The notes under the pieces were generated by a model. That model did not search any database. It was not told where the DNA came from and saw nothing but the letters and a program-made list of their open reading frames with translations. Positions 15,066 through 23,481 of a DNA stretch of 64,000 nucleotides are shown one piece after another. The DNA is from Nonlabens sp. Hel1_33_55. Lineage in GTDB: Bacteria; Bacteroidota; Bacteroidia; Flavobacteriales; Flavobacteriaceae. The stretch spans positions 558,001-622,000 of the forward strand of contig NZ_LT627735.1 in NCBI RefSeq assembly GCF_900101765.1, read 5' to 3'. Numbering within the stretch: the first letter of the stretch is position 1; the number at the start of each line of letters is the position of its first letter. The position numbers and the translations under genes were made by a program.

Positions 15066-17903
15066 CTATAAATATTCTTCCATTGGTGCGCAGGTACACA
15101 TCAAATTACGGTCACCATAAGCATCATCTGCTCTACGAACTGATGGCCAGAATTTGTTGAGTGATACCCAATCTAATGGGTAAGCTGCTTGTTCGCGAGT
15201 GTAAGGAAAATCCCATTCATTTGCAGTAAGCATCATCATCGTATGCGGTGCGTTCTTCAAAAGATTATTAGGTTCATCCTTATCACATTCTGAAATTTCT
15301 TTTCTGATGGAAATCATGGCATCACAAAAGCGATCCATTTCTGTCTTACTTTCTGATTCTGTAGGTTCGATCATCATCGTACCAGCTACAGGAAAAGAAA
15401 CAGTAGGAGCGTGGAAGCCGTAATCCATTAATCTTTTGGCTATATCAACTACTTCAATACCGTTTTCCTTAAATGGTCTGCAGTCAATGATCATTTCGTG
15501 AGCGGCACGACCTTGTTCACCAGAATAAAGACATTCAAAACTTCCTTTGAGTCTTTCTTTGATATAGTTAGCATTGATGATGGCATATTCCGTAGATCTT
15601 TTAAGACCATCAGCACCTAGCATGCAGATGTAACCGTAGGAAATAAGACATGCCAACGCACTACCAAAAGGCGCTGCACTAATAGGTGTAATCGCTTGAT
15701 CGCCACCAGTTGGAACAATAGGATTGGTAGGCAAAAACGGAACCAGCCTTTTTGCCACACAAATAGGACCTACTCCAGGACCGCCACCACCATGCGGAAT
15801 GGCAAATGTCTTATGCAAATTCAAGTGACAAACGTCTGCGCCTATGTTTCCAGGATTGGTCAAACCAACCTGTGCATTCATGTTGGCTCCATCCATATAC
15901 ACCAGTCCGCCATTTTCATGAATCAAACCTGTAATTTCCTTGATGGCACTTTCATAAACGCCATGAGTGGATGGATAGGTCACCATCAAAGCACTTAGGC
16001 TGTCTTTATATTTTTCTGCTTTTTCTCTTAAGTCGTCAACGTCAATGTTCCCGTTTTCCAATGCTTTTGTGACCACCACTTGCATACCAGCCATAACGGC
16101 ACTGGCAGGATTGGTCCCATGAGCACTTGACGGAATCAAACAGATATTTCTATGCTCATCACCTCGTGAAATGTGATAGGCTCGTATCGCCATAAGACCT
16201 GCAAACTCACCTTGCGCTCCAGAATTGGGTTGCAGTGAAGTTCCTGCAAAACCGGTAGCTTCATTCAATTGAAGCTCTAATTTTTTGAGCATCTCCTGAT
16301 AACCAGCTGCTTGATCCAGCGGTACAAATGGATGGATATTTCCCCATTGAGGATCTGATAGCGGCAACATTTCTGCTGCGGCGTTGAGTTTCATTGTACA
16401 GGATCCCAAAGCAATCATCGAGTGATTTAATGCCAGATCCTTGCGCTCCAATCGTTTGATGTAACGCATTAATTCTGTCTCGCTATGGTACGAATTGAAA
16501 ACCTCAAACGTAAGGAAGTCGGTCTGGCGTCCGGTTCCTAAGTTCGTTTCCTTCAATAGTCTTGTGATGGAATTTGCTTCTTTATTTACCGCTTTCGCGA
16601 AAGCGGAAACAATTTCATTCAGATCTGCAAGAGATGTAGTCTCATTGATAGAAACCTGCACTGTATCTGCATCGGGATAATAAAAATTCAATTCCATTTC
16701 TAAGGCAACCTTGCGTACCGCATCAGAATCTGCTTTAAATGAAAGCGTGTCAAAGTAATTTTCGTTAGTCTGATAAATGCCTAGTTTTTCAATAGCATCT
16801 GCAAGTGTCGCAGCATGTTTGTGAACTTTGCTAGCGATATATTTAAGACCTCGTGGACCATGATATACAGCATACATTCCAGCCATAACAGCTAGTAAAA
16901 CCTGTGCGGTACATATGTTTGAGGTGGCTTTGTCACGTTTTATGTGTTGTTCTCTTGTCTGCAAAGCCATGCGCAGTGCACGCTTGCCATCCATATCCTT
17001 AGTTACACCAATGATACGCCCAGGAATCTGTCTTTTAAATTCTTCTCTAGTTGCAAAAAATGCAGCATGAGGACCACCATATCCCAATGGGATTCCAAAT
17101 CGTTGTGTCGTTCCCACAACGACATCTGCGCCCCAATGTCCAGGAGCTTCCAGCAATACTAATGATAAGATATCTGCTGCGACTGCTATTCGAATGCCCT
17201 TGTTCGAACACTCTTTCGCGAAAGCGGTATAATCCACCACATTACCACTCGCACCAGGATATTGTAACAAAATAGCGTAGTAGGTATCATCAAGATCCAT
17301 TTCTTTAGGATTACCTTCTACCAACTCAATCTCAAGCGGAATCGCACGTGTTTTCAAGAGTTCCTTAGTTTGTGGTAGTACGTCATGATCCACGAAGAAT
17401 TTGACGTGGTTATTTTTCTTCTGATCGCGATCACGAACTGAAAGTAAAAGCGTCATTGCCTCTGCAGCAGCTGTGGATTCATCGAGTAATGAAGCGTTTG
17501 CTAATTCCATTCCTGTGAGGTCTGTCACCATGGTCTGGTAATTCAACAATGCCTCAAGTCGACCTTGCGCAATCTCTGCTTGATATGGTGTATAAGCGGT
17601 ATACCAACCTGGATTCTCCAAAATATTGCGCTGAATCACCGCTGGTATAATAGCTGCATTATATCCCAATCCTATAAAAGACTTGTACTGCTTATTTTTA
17701 TTTCCCAGGGTATTGATATGGGAAGAAAATTCATATTCACTCATGGCTTTGTCAAGCTCCAATTCTTTTTTGAGCCTAATTCCCGCAGGAATGGTCTCAT
17801 GAATTAACTGATCAATATCCTCAACGCCGATTTTTTCCAACATCTCTGGAAGATCTGCGCGTCGTGGGCCAATGTGTCTAAGTGCAAAACGATCTGTATT
17901 CAT
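15066..17903 (-). CDS. gcvP: Glycine dehydrogenase (aminomethyl-transferring), P protein of the glycine cleavage system
   Basis: Pyridoxal-phosphate enzyme that decarboxylates glycine and loads the aminomethyl group onto lipoylated H protein. The 945-residue length is that of the fused alpha/beta form. The N-terminal half opens FALRHIGPR and contains FIGLGYN and PYQAEIAQGRLE; the C-terminal half carries the PLP lysine in NLHKTFAIPHGGGGPG near residue 697, followed by the LPTNPIVPTGG stretch. Two copies of the dispersed palindrome are inside the gene, encoding TAFAKE (about 226-231) and SAFAKA (about 433-438). Other glycine cleavage genes are not in the window. Confidence 0.97.
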   Translation of the reverse strand: MNTDRFALRHIGPRRADLPEMLEKIGVEDIDQLIHETIPAGIRLKKELELDKAMSEYEFSSHINTLGNKNKQYKSFIGLGYNAAIIPAVIQRNILENPGWYTAYTPYQAEIAQGRLEALLNYQTMVTDLTGMELANASLLDESTAAAEAMTLLLSVRDRDQKKNNHVKFFVDHDVLPQTKELLKTRAIPLEIELVEGNPKEMDLDDTYYAILLQYPGASGNVVDYTAFAKECSNKGIRIAVAADILSLVLLEAPGHWGADVVVGTTQRFGIPLGYGGPHAAFFATREEFKRQIPGRIIGVTKDMDGKRALRMALQTREQHIKRDKATSNICTAQVLLAVMAGMYAVYHGPRGLKYIASKVHKHAATLADAIEKLGIYQTNENYFDTLSFKADSDAVRKVALEMELNFYYPDADTVQVSINETTSLADLNEIVSAFAKAVNKEANSITRLLKETNLGTGRQTDFLTFEVFNSYHSETELMRYIKRLERKDLALNHSMIALGSCTMKLNAAAEMLPLSDPQWGNIHPFVPLDQAAGYQEMLKKLELQLNEATGFAGTSLQPNSGAQGEFAGLMAIRAYHISRGDEHRNICLIPSSAHGTNPASAVMAGMQVVVTKALENGNIDVDDLREKAEKYKDSLSALMVTYPSTHGVYESAIKEITGLIHENGGLVYMDGANMNAQVGLTNPGNIGADVCHLNLHKTFAIPHGGGGPGVGPICVAKRLVPFLPTNPIVPTGGDQAITPISAAPFGSALACLISYGYICMLGADGLKRSTEYAIINANYIKERLKGSFECLYSGEQGRAAHEMIIDCRPFKENGIEVVDIAKRLMDYGFHAPTVSFPVAGTMMIEPTESESKTEMDRFCDAMISIRKEISECDKDEPNNLLKNAPHTMMMLTANEWDFPYTREQAAYPLDWVSLNKFWPSVRRADDAYGDRNLMCTCAPMEEYL
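16589..16606. repeat. Dispersed palindrome, copy 4 (inside gcvP)
   Basis: Perfect 18-bp palindrome CCGCTTTCGCGAAAGCGG; on the coding strand it reads SAFAKA. Confidence 0.95.
17213..17224. repeat. Dispersed palindrome, copy 5 (inside gcvP, partial)
   Basis: Core CTTTCGCGAAAG is perfect; the left outer bases have diverged (CTCTTTCGCGAAAGCGG). It encodes part of TAFAKE. Confidence 0.85.
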
Positions 17904-17931
17904 AGGTCTTAAGGGTCTATTTTAAGCAATA

Positions 17932-17962
17932 CAAAAATAGTCGTTTAAGCTGTGGAAACTAA
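17932..17962 (-). promoter_or_regulatory. Probable promoter of gcvP
   Basis: On the minus strand, TATTTTTG (17939-17932) lies 29 bp upstream of the start codon; a TTA at 17962-17960 with a 20-bp spacer stands where TTG is expected, so the upstream element has one mismatch. Confidence 0.5.
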
Positions 17963-18039
17963 CATGTAAGAGCAGCGATAAAGGATGATTTTTCAACGGT
18001 TTGTGACAAGTTGTTAACGATGGGAATTACCTTTGAGAT

Positions 18040-18885
18040 ATGAGGATGGTGCACGATTTATTTGACTTCTATTTGCGCAGCAGTCTGCACGTGAGTTTAT
18101 GTTACATTGCTTTCTTTGCGGTGGTTGCTTTGTCAGCTGGTTTTGAGCCAACAATTTGGGAGTTGTTAGCAGTGGGAACTTCTACGTTAGTAGGTTATAA
18201 TCTTGCCAAATATGTGCATTTGTTACAACGATCTTTTCGATTTAGGCGATGGATTATTGCGTTGACTATGGTTTGCGTTGTGGTTGCTCTTGTGGCAGTA
18301 GTAGAAATGGGAATTAATGCCATTGCTTTGTTTCTAGTTTGCGGCCTTTTGACTTCTCTCTACGCTTTACCCGAAATTCTAGGCCGTAGTTTTAGACAGA
18401 TACCTATTTTAAAGTTGTTAACTATTGGGCTTTGCTGGTCGCTGATGGCTGTGTTGTTACCAGAAATTATTATTGAAAACAGTGAGTTATTGGAAAATTC
18501 AGTTTTTAGAAAAGAAAATTTTGGAATGCCAATTGTTCTTGTTTTGCCTATACTCAAATACACTTTATTCGTAATTGCATTATGTATTCCATTTGAAATA
18601 CGGGACCTGAAATATGATGCAAGCGAGCTGCGCACCTTACCACAACTTATTGGTATTAGAGCATCAGAATACACGGGCATATTTTTACTGCTTATAGTGG
18701 CAGGTATAGATATCTGGCAATTTGAAGTAACTCAATACGATTCGGTAATTGCACTAGTCATATATGCATTGACAGCGTTAGCAATTGCCTTCTCTAATAA
18801 GTTTAAAAGTGATTATTATGCCAGTTTTTGGGTAGAATCGATTCCAGCAATATGGTTGGGATTGTGGTGTGCAGTAAACTATTAA
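18040..18885 (+). CDS. UbiA-superfamily-like integral membrane protein
   Basis: Polytopic membrane protein of 281 residues with about eight hydrophobic helices. The layout resembles UbiA prenyltransferases: a helix with GTSTLVGYNLAKY in place of the first Asp-rich motif, and FEIRDLKYDASELRTLPQLIG near residue 187, which matches the second DxxxD-type motif and its following RTLP. The first motif lacks the usual N/DxxxD aspartates, so prenyl transfer may be lost or altered. A second ATG lies two codons downstream at 18046. The gene is divergent from gcvP and overlaps the convergent zinc-finger gene by 4 bp. Function is unknown. Confidence 0.72.
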   Translation: MRMVHDLFDFYLRSSLHVSLCYIAFFAVVALSAGFEPTIWELLAVGTSTLVGYNLAKYVHLLQRSFRFRRWIIALTMVCVVVALVAVVEMGINAIALFLVCGLLTSLYALPEILGRSFRQIPILKLLTIGLCWSLMAVLLPEIIIENSELLENSVFRKENFGMPIVLVLPILKYTLFVIALCIPFEIRDLKYDASELRTLPQLIGIRASEYTGIFLLLIVAGIDIWQFEVTQYDSVIALVIYALTALAIAFSNKFKSDYYASFWVESIPAIWLGLWCAVNY

Positions 18886-19130
18886 CGATTCAATTCTTCC
18901 ATCAATCGCTGCTTTATGGAAGACTTCTGTTCATCAGAAAGGCGAACCCACTTTAAACGATTCATCTTATTTGTAAATGAATGATTCGTTTTGTCAAAAT
19001 CACGACAACTTGGACAATGCGTGGTGTGCAACTTCAAGCGAAATTTCTCTTTTGACTTTAAGTCACGGTATTGATGACGCGTACTGAGTACGTGAGCATC
19101 ATCACATTTGATAAAAAGTCTAGCTATCAT
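18882..19130 (-). CDS. Small zinc-finger-like protein paired with an ECF sigma factor
   Basis: Cytoplasmic protein of 82 residues with HTTHCPSCRDF (about residues 35-45), a His-x3-Cys-x2-Cys arrangement like the zinc-binding anti-sigma motif. It has no membrane segment. Its start overlaps the end of the ECF sigma gene by 4 bp, so it is translationally coupled. I infer a role as anti-sigma or cofactor of that sigma factor. It is shorter than typical ZAS-domain anti-sigma factors, and the family is not certain. Confidence 0.7.
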   Translation of the reverse strand: MIARLFIKCDDAHVLSTRHQYRDLKSKEKFRLKLHTTHCPSCRDFDKTNHSFTNKMNRLKWVRLSDEQKSSIKQRLMEELNR

Positions 19131-19696
19131 GTGTCTTTTTCATTGAACCATTTGTCCTTAAGGCAATCCATAAGTTGCACTCTGGCGCGGTGCAATATTA
19201 CCCATAAATTTGACGGTGTGATATCATGTTCCTTACAGATCGTTTCAGTTTCTAGATTGTCAATGGATTTTTGGACAAAAATGGTGGCATAACGTTCTGG
19301 CAATGAATTGATGCAGGCATTTAAGGCTTCGCCTAATTCGCGTTGTTCAATCTCATCTTCTACCGTTGGATTACGCATATCACCGACACGTTCTTCCAGC
19401 CAGTCGCCTTCTTGATCGCTTGTTGCTAGGTAGCTAACACGAACCTCAGCTTTACCTTTTTTACTGTTTTGCTTTCTATACTGATCAATGATTTTGCGCT
19501 TCAAGATGGATACCAGCCACGTACGTTCTGTACTTTTTCCTTGAAAGCGATGGGCACTTTTGAGTCCCGCGAGAAAAGTTTCAGATACCAGATCTTCTGC
19601 CAGCGTGGAGTCGTTCACTCGGGTGATGGTGTAATTGAATAGGTAGTCCGCATAGCGATCTACCCATTTATCCGGATCCAATTTTACTTCAGGCAA
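19127..19696 (-). CDS. ECF-type sigma-70 family RNA polymerase sigma factor
   Basis: Alternative sigma factor of 189 residues. Region 2 runs from about residue 12 to 75, with the core-binding and -10 contacts around VNDSTLAEDLVSETFLAG and the TWLVSILKRKIIDQYRK helix. Region 4 is at about 126-180, with NSLPERYATIFVQKSI and the helix-turn-helix ETICKEHDITPSNLWVILHRAR. The linker is longer than usual (residues 80-120, acidic). It is coupled to a small zinc-finger protein; the M3 peptidase gene lies 80 bp downstream on the same strand but is probably a separate unit. Confidence 0.92.
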   Translation of the reverse strand: MPEVKLDPDKWVDRYADYLFNYTITRVNDSTLAEDLVSETFLAGLKSAHRFQGKSTERTWLVSILKRKIIDQYRKQNSKKGKAEVRVSYLATSDQEGDWLEERVGDMRNPTVEDEIEQRELGEALNACINSLPERYATIFVQKSIDNLETETICKEHDITPSNLWVILHRARVQLMDCLKDKWFNEKDT

Positions 19697-19776
19697 TCTT
19701 TTATTTATTAAGGTTTTGACATTCGCTTACTTAGCGTGTTTGGCAAATAACCAATTATAATTCTTGTTTCTAATCT

Positions 19777-21834
19777 TTAGGCTACTAGTCCAGCTCGTTT
19801 CAGTAATGCATCTATTTTAGGTTCGCTTCCGCGAAAGCGTGTATACAACAACATTGGGTTTTCAGTTCCACCTTTAGACAACACATTATCCTTAAAGCTA
19901 GTTCCAATTTCCCTATTGAAAATACCTTTCTCCTTAAATAATTCAAAGGCATCTGCATCAAGCACTTCTGCCCATTTATAGGAGTAGTAACCTGCACTGT
20001 AACCACCTTGGAAAATATGTGCAAATGCGGTACTCATGCAACTGCTTTCCACATCAGGATAAAGATCTGTTTGATCAAATGTTTCCATTTCATGCTCTTT
20101 TACATCTTCTACCTCACGAGGATCAATCCCATGCCAGCTCATATCCAACATTCCAAAGGACAACTGTCTCAAGGTTTGTAATCCTTCATGGAAACTCGCT
20201 GCCTTCTTTATTTTTTCAATGTACTCTGCTGGAATCACCTCATCCGTTTTATAATGACGGGCAAACAATTCCAATGCTTCTTTTTCATAACACCAGTTCT
20301 CTAGAATCTGACTGGGCAACTCTACAAAATCCCAAAACACTGAAGTTCCAGATAAGCTGCGATAAGTGGTATTAGCCAGCATACCATGCAACGCGTGTCC
20401 AAACTCATGAAACAATGTCGTAACCTCGTTGAAGGTCAATAACGATGGCTTAGTAGCAGTAGGTTTGGTAAAATTACAGACGATGGAAATATGTGGACGG
20501 CTGTTGTTGCCGTTTTCAATGTATTGGTCCTTGAAGGAAGTCATCCATGCACCATTTCTTTTTCCCTTACGTGGGAAGAAGTCTGCGTAGAATATAGAAT
20601 TGAGGGAACCATCTTCGTTTTTAACCTCATAGGTCATCACGTCTTTATGGTACGTATCGATCTTATCTGTCTTATGGAATGTAAGTCCATACAATCGCTG
20701 TGCAACTTCAAAAGCACCGTCTATAACGTTCTCTAATTTGAAGTAGGGTTTGAGCAACTCATCATCTAGATTAAAGTGGCTTTTTTTGAGCTTTTCAGAA
20801 AAGTAAGCGGAATCCCATTTTTGAAGTTCCTCAATGGGATCTAAATGATTGTCACGCAAATACTCAATGGCAAAATCTGTAAGCTCATCGTACTCTTTTT
20901 TGGCAGCAGGTTTTGCTTTTTTAAGAAGATCCTCAGAGAATTTGCGAACTTTTTTAGGCGTCATCGCCATGCGCTCTTCCAGCACGAAATGTGCATGGGT
21001 CTTGTAGCCCAACAAATTGGCGCGCTCATATCTCAATCGAGCGATTTCAAGAACATTTTCTTGGTTACTGTGTTTTCCTTTATAGGCTCTTGCACCAAAG
21101 GCTCTTGACATTTTTTCACGCAACTCTCGATTATCTGCATATGTCATAAACGGAATGTAGCTGGGATAATCCAGCGTGAAAACGTATCCCTCTTTATCAC
21201 GGCTTTTGGCTTCTTCCTTAGCTGCTTCTAGCGCAGTTTCGGGTAAACCTGCAAGCTGATCTTCATCGGTGATATGTAATTCAAATTCCTGCGTTGCTGC
21301 AAGTACATTCTCACCAAAACTTAAGGAAAGCTGTGACAACTTCGTGTCAATCTCCCGCAGACGCTCTTTTTTGTTTTCTGCTAGGTTGGCACCGTTTCTG
21401 GCAAATCTCTTGTATTGCTTTTCCAGCAACGTCAGCTGTTCTGGATCCAGCGATAATTCATCACGGTTATCATAAACCGCCTTCACTCTGGCAAATAGTT
21501 CTTTATTGAGTGTCACATCGTTACCAAATTTTGATAACTGCGGGCTTACCTCTCGCGCTATGCGCTGTATCTCGTCGTTAGTTTCTGCACTGTTGAGATT
21601 AAAGAAAATCGAACTGATTCGGCTTAGTTTATCACCGCTTTGGTCCAGTGCCTCAATCGTATTTGTGAATGTAGCCGGCTGGTCATTACTGGTGATGGTG
21701 CCTATTTCTTGCTGTGCTAGGGAGATCGCTTTCGCGAAAGCGGACTCAAAATGAGCCTCTTCAATCTGAGAAAATGGAGCTGTACCGTGAGGTGTTTTAA
21801 ACTCCTGTAATAATGGGTTGTTAGTTGTACTCAT
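19777..21834 (-). CDS. M3 family oligopeptidase (Dcp/OpdA-like)
   Basis: Zinc metallopeptidase of 685 residues that cuts short peptides, in the cytoplasm (no signal peptide). The catalytic HEFGHALH motif is at about 474-481, and the third zinc ligand lies in the following ELPSQILENW segment. The N-terminal helical domain (about 1-200) and FADFFPRKGKRNGAW stretch are normal for M3A enzymes. Two copies of the dispersed palindrome lie inside, one at residues 31-36 (SAFAKA) and one near the C-terminus (about 665-669, TRFRGS). It starts about 75 bp after the small membrane gene downstream of purE, in the same direction. Confidence 0.95.
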   Translation of the reverse strand: MSTTNNPLLQEFKTPHGTAPFSQIEEAHFESAFAKAISLAQQEIGTITSNDQPATFTNTIEALDQSGDKLSRISSIFFNLNSAETNDEIQRIAREVSPQLSKFGNDVTLNKELFARVKAVYDNRDELSLDPEQLTLLEKQYKRFARNGANLAENKKERLREIDTKLSQLSLSFGENVLAATQEFELHITDEDQLAGLPETALEAAKEEAKSRDKEGYVFTLDYPSYIPFMTYADNRELREKMSRAFGARAYKGKHSNQENVLEIARLRYERANLLGYKTHAHFVLEERMAMTPKKVRKFSEDLLKKAKPAAKKEYDELTDFAIEYLRDNHLDPIEELQKWDSAYFSEKLKKSHFNLDDELLKPYFKLENVIDGAFEVAQRLYGLTFHKTDKIDTYHKDVMTYEVKNEDGSLNSIFYADFFPRKGKRNGAWMTSFKDQYIENGNNSRPHISIVCNFTKPTATKPSLLTFNEVTTLFHEFGHALHGMLANTTYRSLSGTSVFWDFVELPSQILENWCYEKEALELFARHYKTDEVIPAEYIEKIKKAASFHEGLQTLRQLSFGMLDMSWHGIDPREVEDVKEHEMETFDQTDLYPDVESSCMSTAFAHIFQGGYSAGYYSYKWAEVLDADAFELFKEKGIFNREIGTSFKDNVLSKGGTENPMLLYTRFRGSEPKIDALLKRAGLVA
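19824..19839. repeat. Dispersed palindrome, copy 6 (inside M3 peptidase, one mismatch)
   Basis: CGCTTCCGCGAAAGCG; one base of the left arm has changed. It encodes RFRGS near the protein C-terminus. Confidence 0.88.
21727..21742. repeat. Dispersed palindrome, copy 7 (inside M3 peptidase, perfect)
   Basis: Exact CGCTTTCGCGAAAGCG encoding SAFAKA at residues 31-36 of the peptidase. Confidence 0.95.
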
Positions 21835-21908
21835 AATGGTAAATGTACGAGCCAGCGGCCTAAGGTTTTATAGGGATTTGTTAAATACCTTATCAATTCA
21901 TTAAGAAT

Positions 21909-22145
21909 TTACAATAGAAAATAACCGTAAGCAAAGAATATGACGGCTAGACTCACGTGAATCCATCCCAACACATTGGTTCTAATCGTGAACTGGCGAT
22001 TGATAATGATGGACATGATAAAATGTAATCCACCAGCTGCTAGAAAATGCCATCTAACAAAATGGTGCAATTGAAATTCATAGGTCAACCATAGTATCGT
22101 TAAAGCTATAGCAATGATCGAACTGTAGAAGAATGGTTTACTCAT
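21909..22145 (-). CDS. Small hypothetical membrane protein downstream of purE
   Basis: Protein of 78 residues starting at the ATG at 22145, which overlaps the purE stop region by 8 bp; the frame is open 8 codons further upstream. Three hydrophobic helices (about 5-22, 30-46 and 58-78) with histidines near the membrane edges (HHFVRWHFLAAGGLHF). No family is recognised. The overlap with purE implies coupled translation, but a purine-related role is not supported by any motif. Confidence 0.62.
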   Translation of the reverse strand: MSKPFFYSSIIAIALTILWLTYEFQLHHFVRWHFLAAGGLHFIMSIIINRQFTIRTNVLGWIHVSLAVIFFAYGYFLL

Positions 22146-22632
22146 GGGAACGCATCTGCGCTGCGGCATCCGTCACCTTTTTCTTGAGGGTTTCCTTATA
22201 ATCAATAATGCGATTGCGTACATCTTCCTGAGTCGCACCTAGAATCTGGGCAGCAAGAATTCCAGCATTTTTCGCGCCGTTCAACGCCACGGTAGCCACC
22301 GGTACGCCGCCAGGCATTTGTAATATGGAAAGAACACTATCCCAACCATCAATGGAATTGCTGGATTTGACTGGAACACCTATAACAGGTAATGGCGATA
22401 GACTCGCGACCATTCCCGGTAGATGTGCCGCGCCGCCAGCGCCGGCAATGATAACAGCAAAACCACGATCGTGCGCATGCTTGCCAAAATCGAACATCTT
22501 TTCTGGCGTGCGGTGTGCACTGACCACATCAACAACCGTTTCTATCTGCAGTTCCTTAAGAACATCAATGGCATCCTGCATGACGGGTAGGTCACTGGTA
22601 GATCCCATTATAATGGCGACTTTCATATTCAT
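22138..22632 (-). CDS. purE: N5-carboxyaminoimidazole ribonucleotide mutase
   Basis: Class I PurE, which converts N5-CAIR to CAIR in purine synthesis in the cytoplasm. The 164-residue product has the phosphate-binding IMGSTSDLPVM at about 8-18, VVSAHRTPEKMF near 37-48, and AGAGGAAHLPGMVAS near 62-76, with the catalytic histidine in SAHRTP. A second ATG two codons in (22626) is an equally good start. The partner purK is usually adjacent in Bacteroidota but is not present here; a small membrane gene follows instead. Confidence 0.95.
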   Translation of the reverse strand: MNMKVAIIMGSTSDLPVMQDAIDVLKELQIETVVDVVSAHRTPEKMFDFGKHAHDRGFAVIIAGAGGAAHLPGMVASLSPLPVIGVPVKSSNSIDGWDSVLSILQMPGGVPVATVALNGAKNAGILAAQILGATQEDVRNRIIDYKETLKKKVTDAAAQMRSHE

Positions 22633-22764
22633 GGACCAAATTTAGGAAAAAGACCGCTTATCAAGGTTTAATAAAACTGTGCATCTCTCTAATGCGTTTA
22701 TAAGCTTAACAAAGCTGCAACACAAAGAGGTACGGTTGTGGATTAATTTTATAAAAAAATAGAT

Positions 22765-23292
22765 ATGTTTAAGAATGCAATATTAGGACTGCTCGCGATT
22801 GCAGCAGTTTCCTGCAAATCAAATGCACAGGATAAACCAGCCGATGATATGGCGATGAACTCTGGAACCCAAAGCTATAAAGTCTCTAAAACAGATGCCG
22901 AATGGAAACAAATCCTTACACCAGAGGAATTCAACATCTTGCGAGAAGCAGGAACTGAGCGTCCATTTTCCAGTCCATTGAATGAAGAAACGAGCCCAGG
23001 AACGCTTATTTGTGCCGCTTGCTATGCGCCGCTATACGACAACGCTCACAAATTTAAATCTGGAACTGGATGGCCTAGCTATGATAGAGCCATGGAAGGA
23101 GCTATCGTACTGGATAGCGATATGAAAATAGGCTACAAAAGAGATGAAGCTAAATGTGCCACTTGTGGTGGTCACTTGGGACATATTTTCAATGATGGAC
23201 CAGCAGAAACTACCGGTAAAAGACATTGCATCAATGGAGTTGCGTTGGATTTTGTTCCAAAAGGACAGGAGTTACCAGCATTAAGAAAATAA
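22765..23292 (+). CDS. msrB: Peptide-methionine (R)-S-oxide reductase, lipoprotein form
   Basis: Reduces methionine-R-sulfoxide in oxidised proteins. The N-terminus (MFKNAILGLLAIAAVSCKSN) is a lipoprotein signal with lipobox Cys17, so this copy should sit in the periplasm. The MsrB domain spans about 44-170, with zinc cysteines C83/C86 (CAAC) and C131/C134 (CATC), and the catalytic Cys155 in RHCINGVAL. The position that holds a recycling cysteine in many MsrBs (xCGWPS) is Thr101 here (SGTGWPSY), so regeneration must use another cysteine or partner. A second, cytoplasmic msrB follows 189 bp downstream. Confidence 0.95.
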   Translation: MFKNAILGLLAIAAVSCKSNAQDKPADDMAMNSGTQSYKVSKTDAEWKQILTPEEFNILREAGTERPFSSPLNEETSPGTLICAACYAPLYDNAHKFKSGTGWPSYDRAMEGAIVLDSDMKIGYKRDEAKCATCGGHLGHIFNDGPAETTGKRHCINGVALDFVPKGQELPALRK

Positions 23293-23316
23293 GAAAAAAT
23301 GCTATTGTAATTTTTA

Positions 23317-23442
23317 GGGCGTTGCAGTAGAACACCGCTTATTGCGGTTTCTACTGCCGCGCTTTACGTTACAATCTTTCTAAAGAATACCTCAATCCTT
23401 TCGGTAATTCTTAGAAAGGATTTTCACTTCAATCGCTAACGC
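23317..23442. repeat. 126-bp REP-like element (GGGCGTT ... GCTAACGC)
   Basis: Intergenic element bounded by GGGCGTT and AACGC, with an internal hairpin CAGTAGAAC/ACCGC ... GCGGT/TTCTACTG and a second hairpin built on AATCCTTTC ... GAAAGGATT. I know this architecture (GGGCGTT, hairpin, CGCTTTACGTTACAATC-type core, hairpin, CAATCGCTAACGC) as a common dispersed intergenic element in Bacteroidota. It separates the two msrB genes. Confidence 0.68.
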
Positions 23443-23481
23443 TTAATTGGCAATAGAAATTGAGGCTTAAAAATAAATGAT

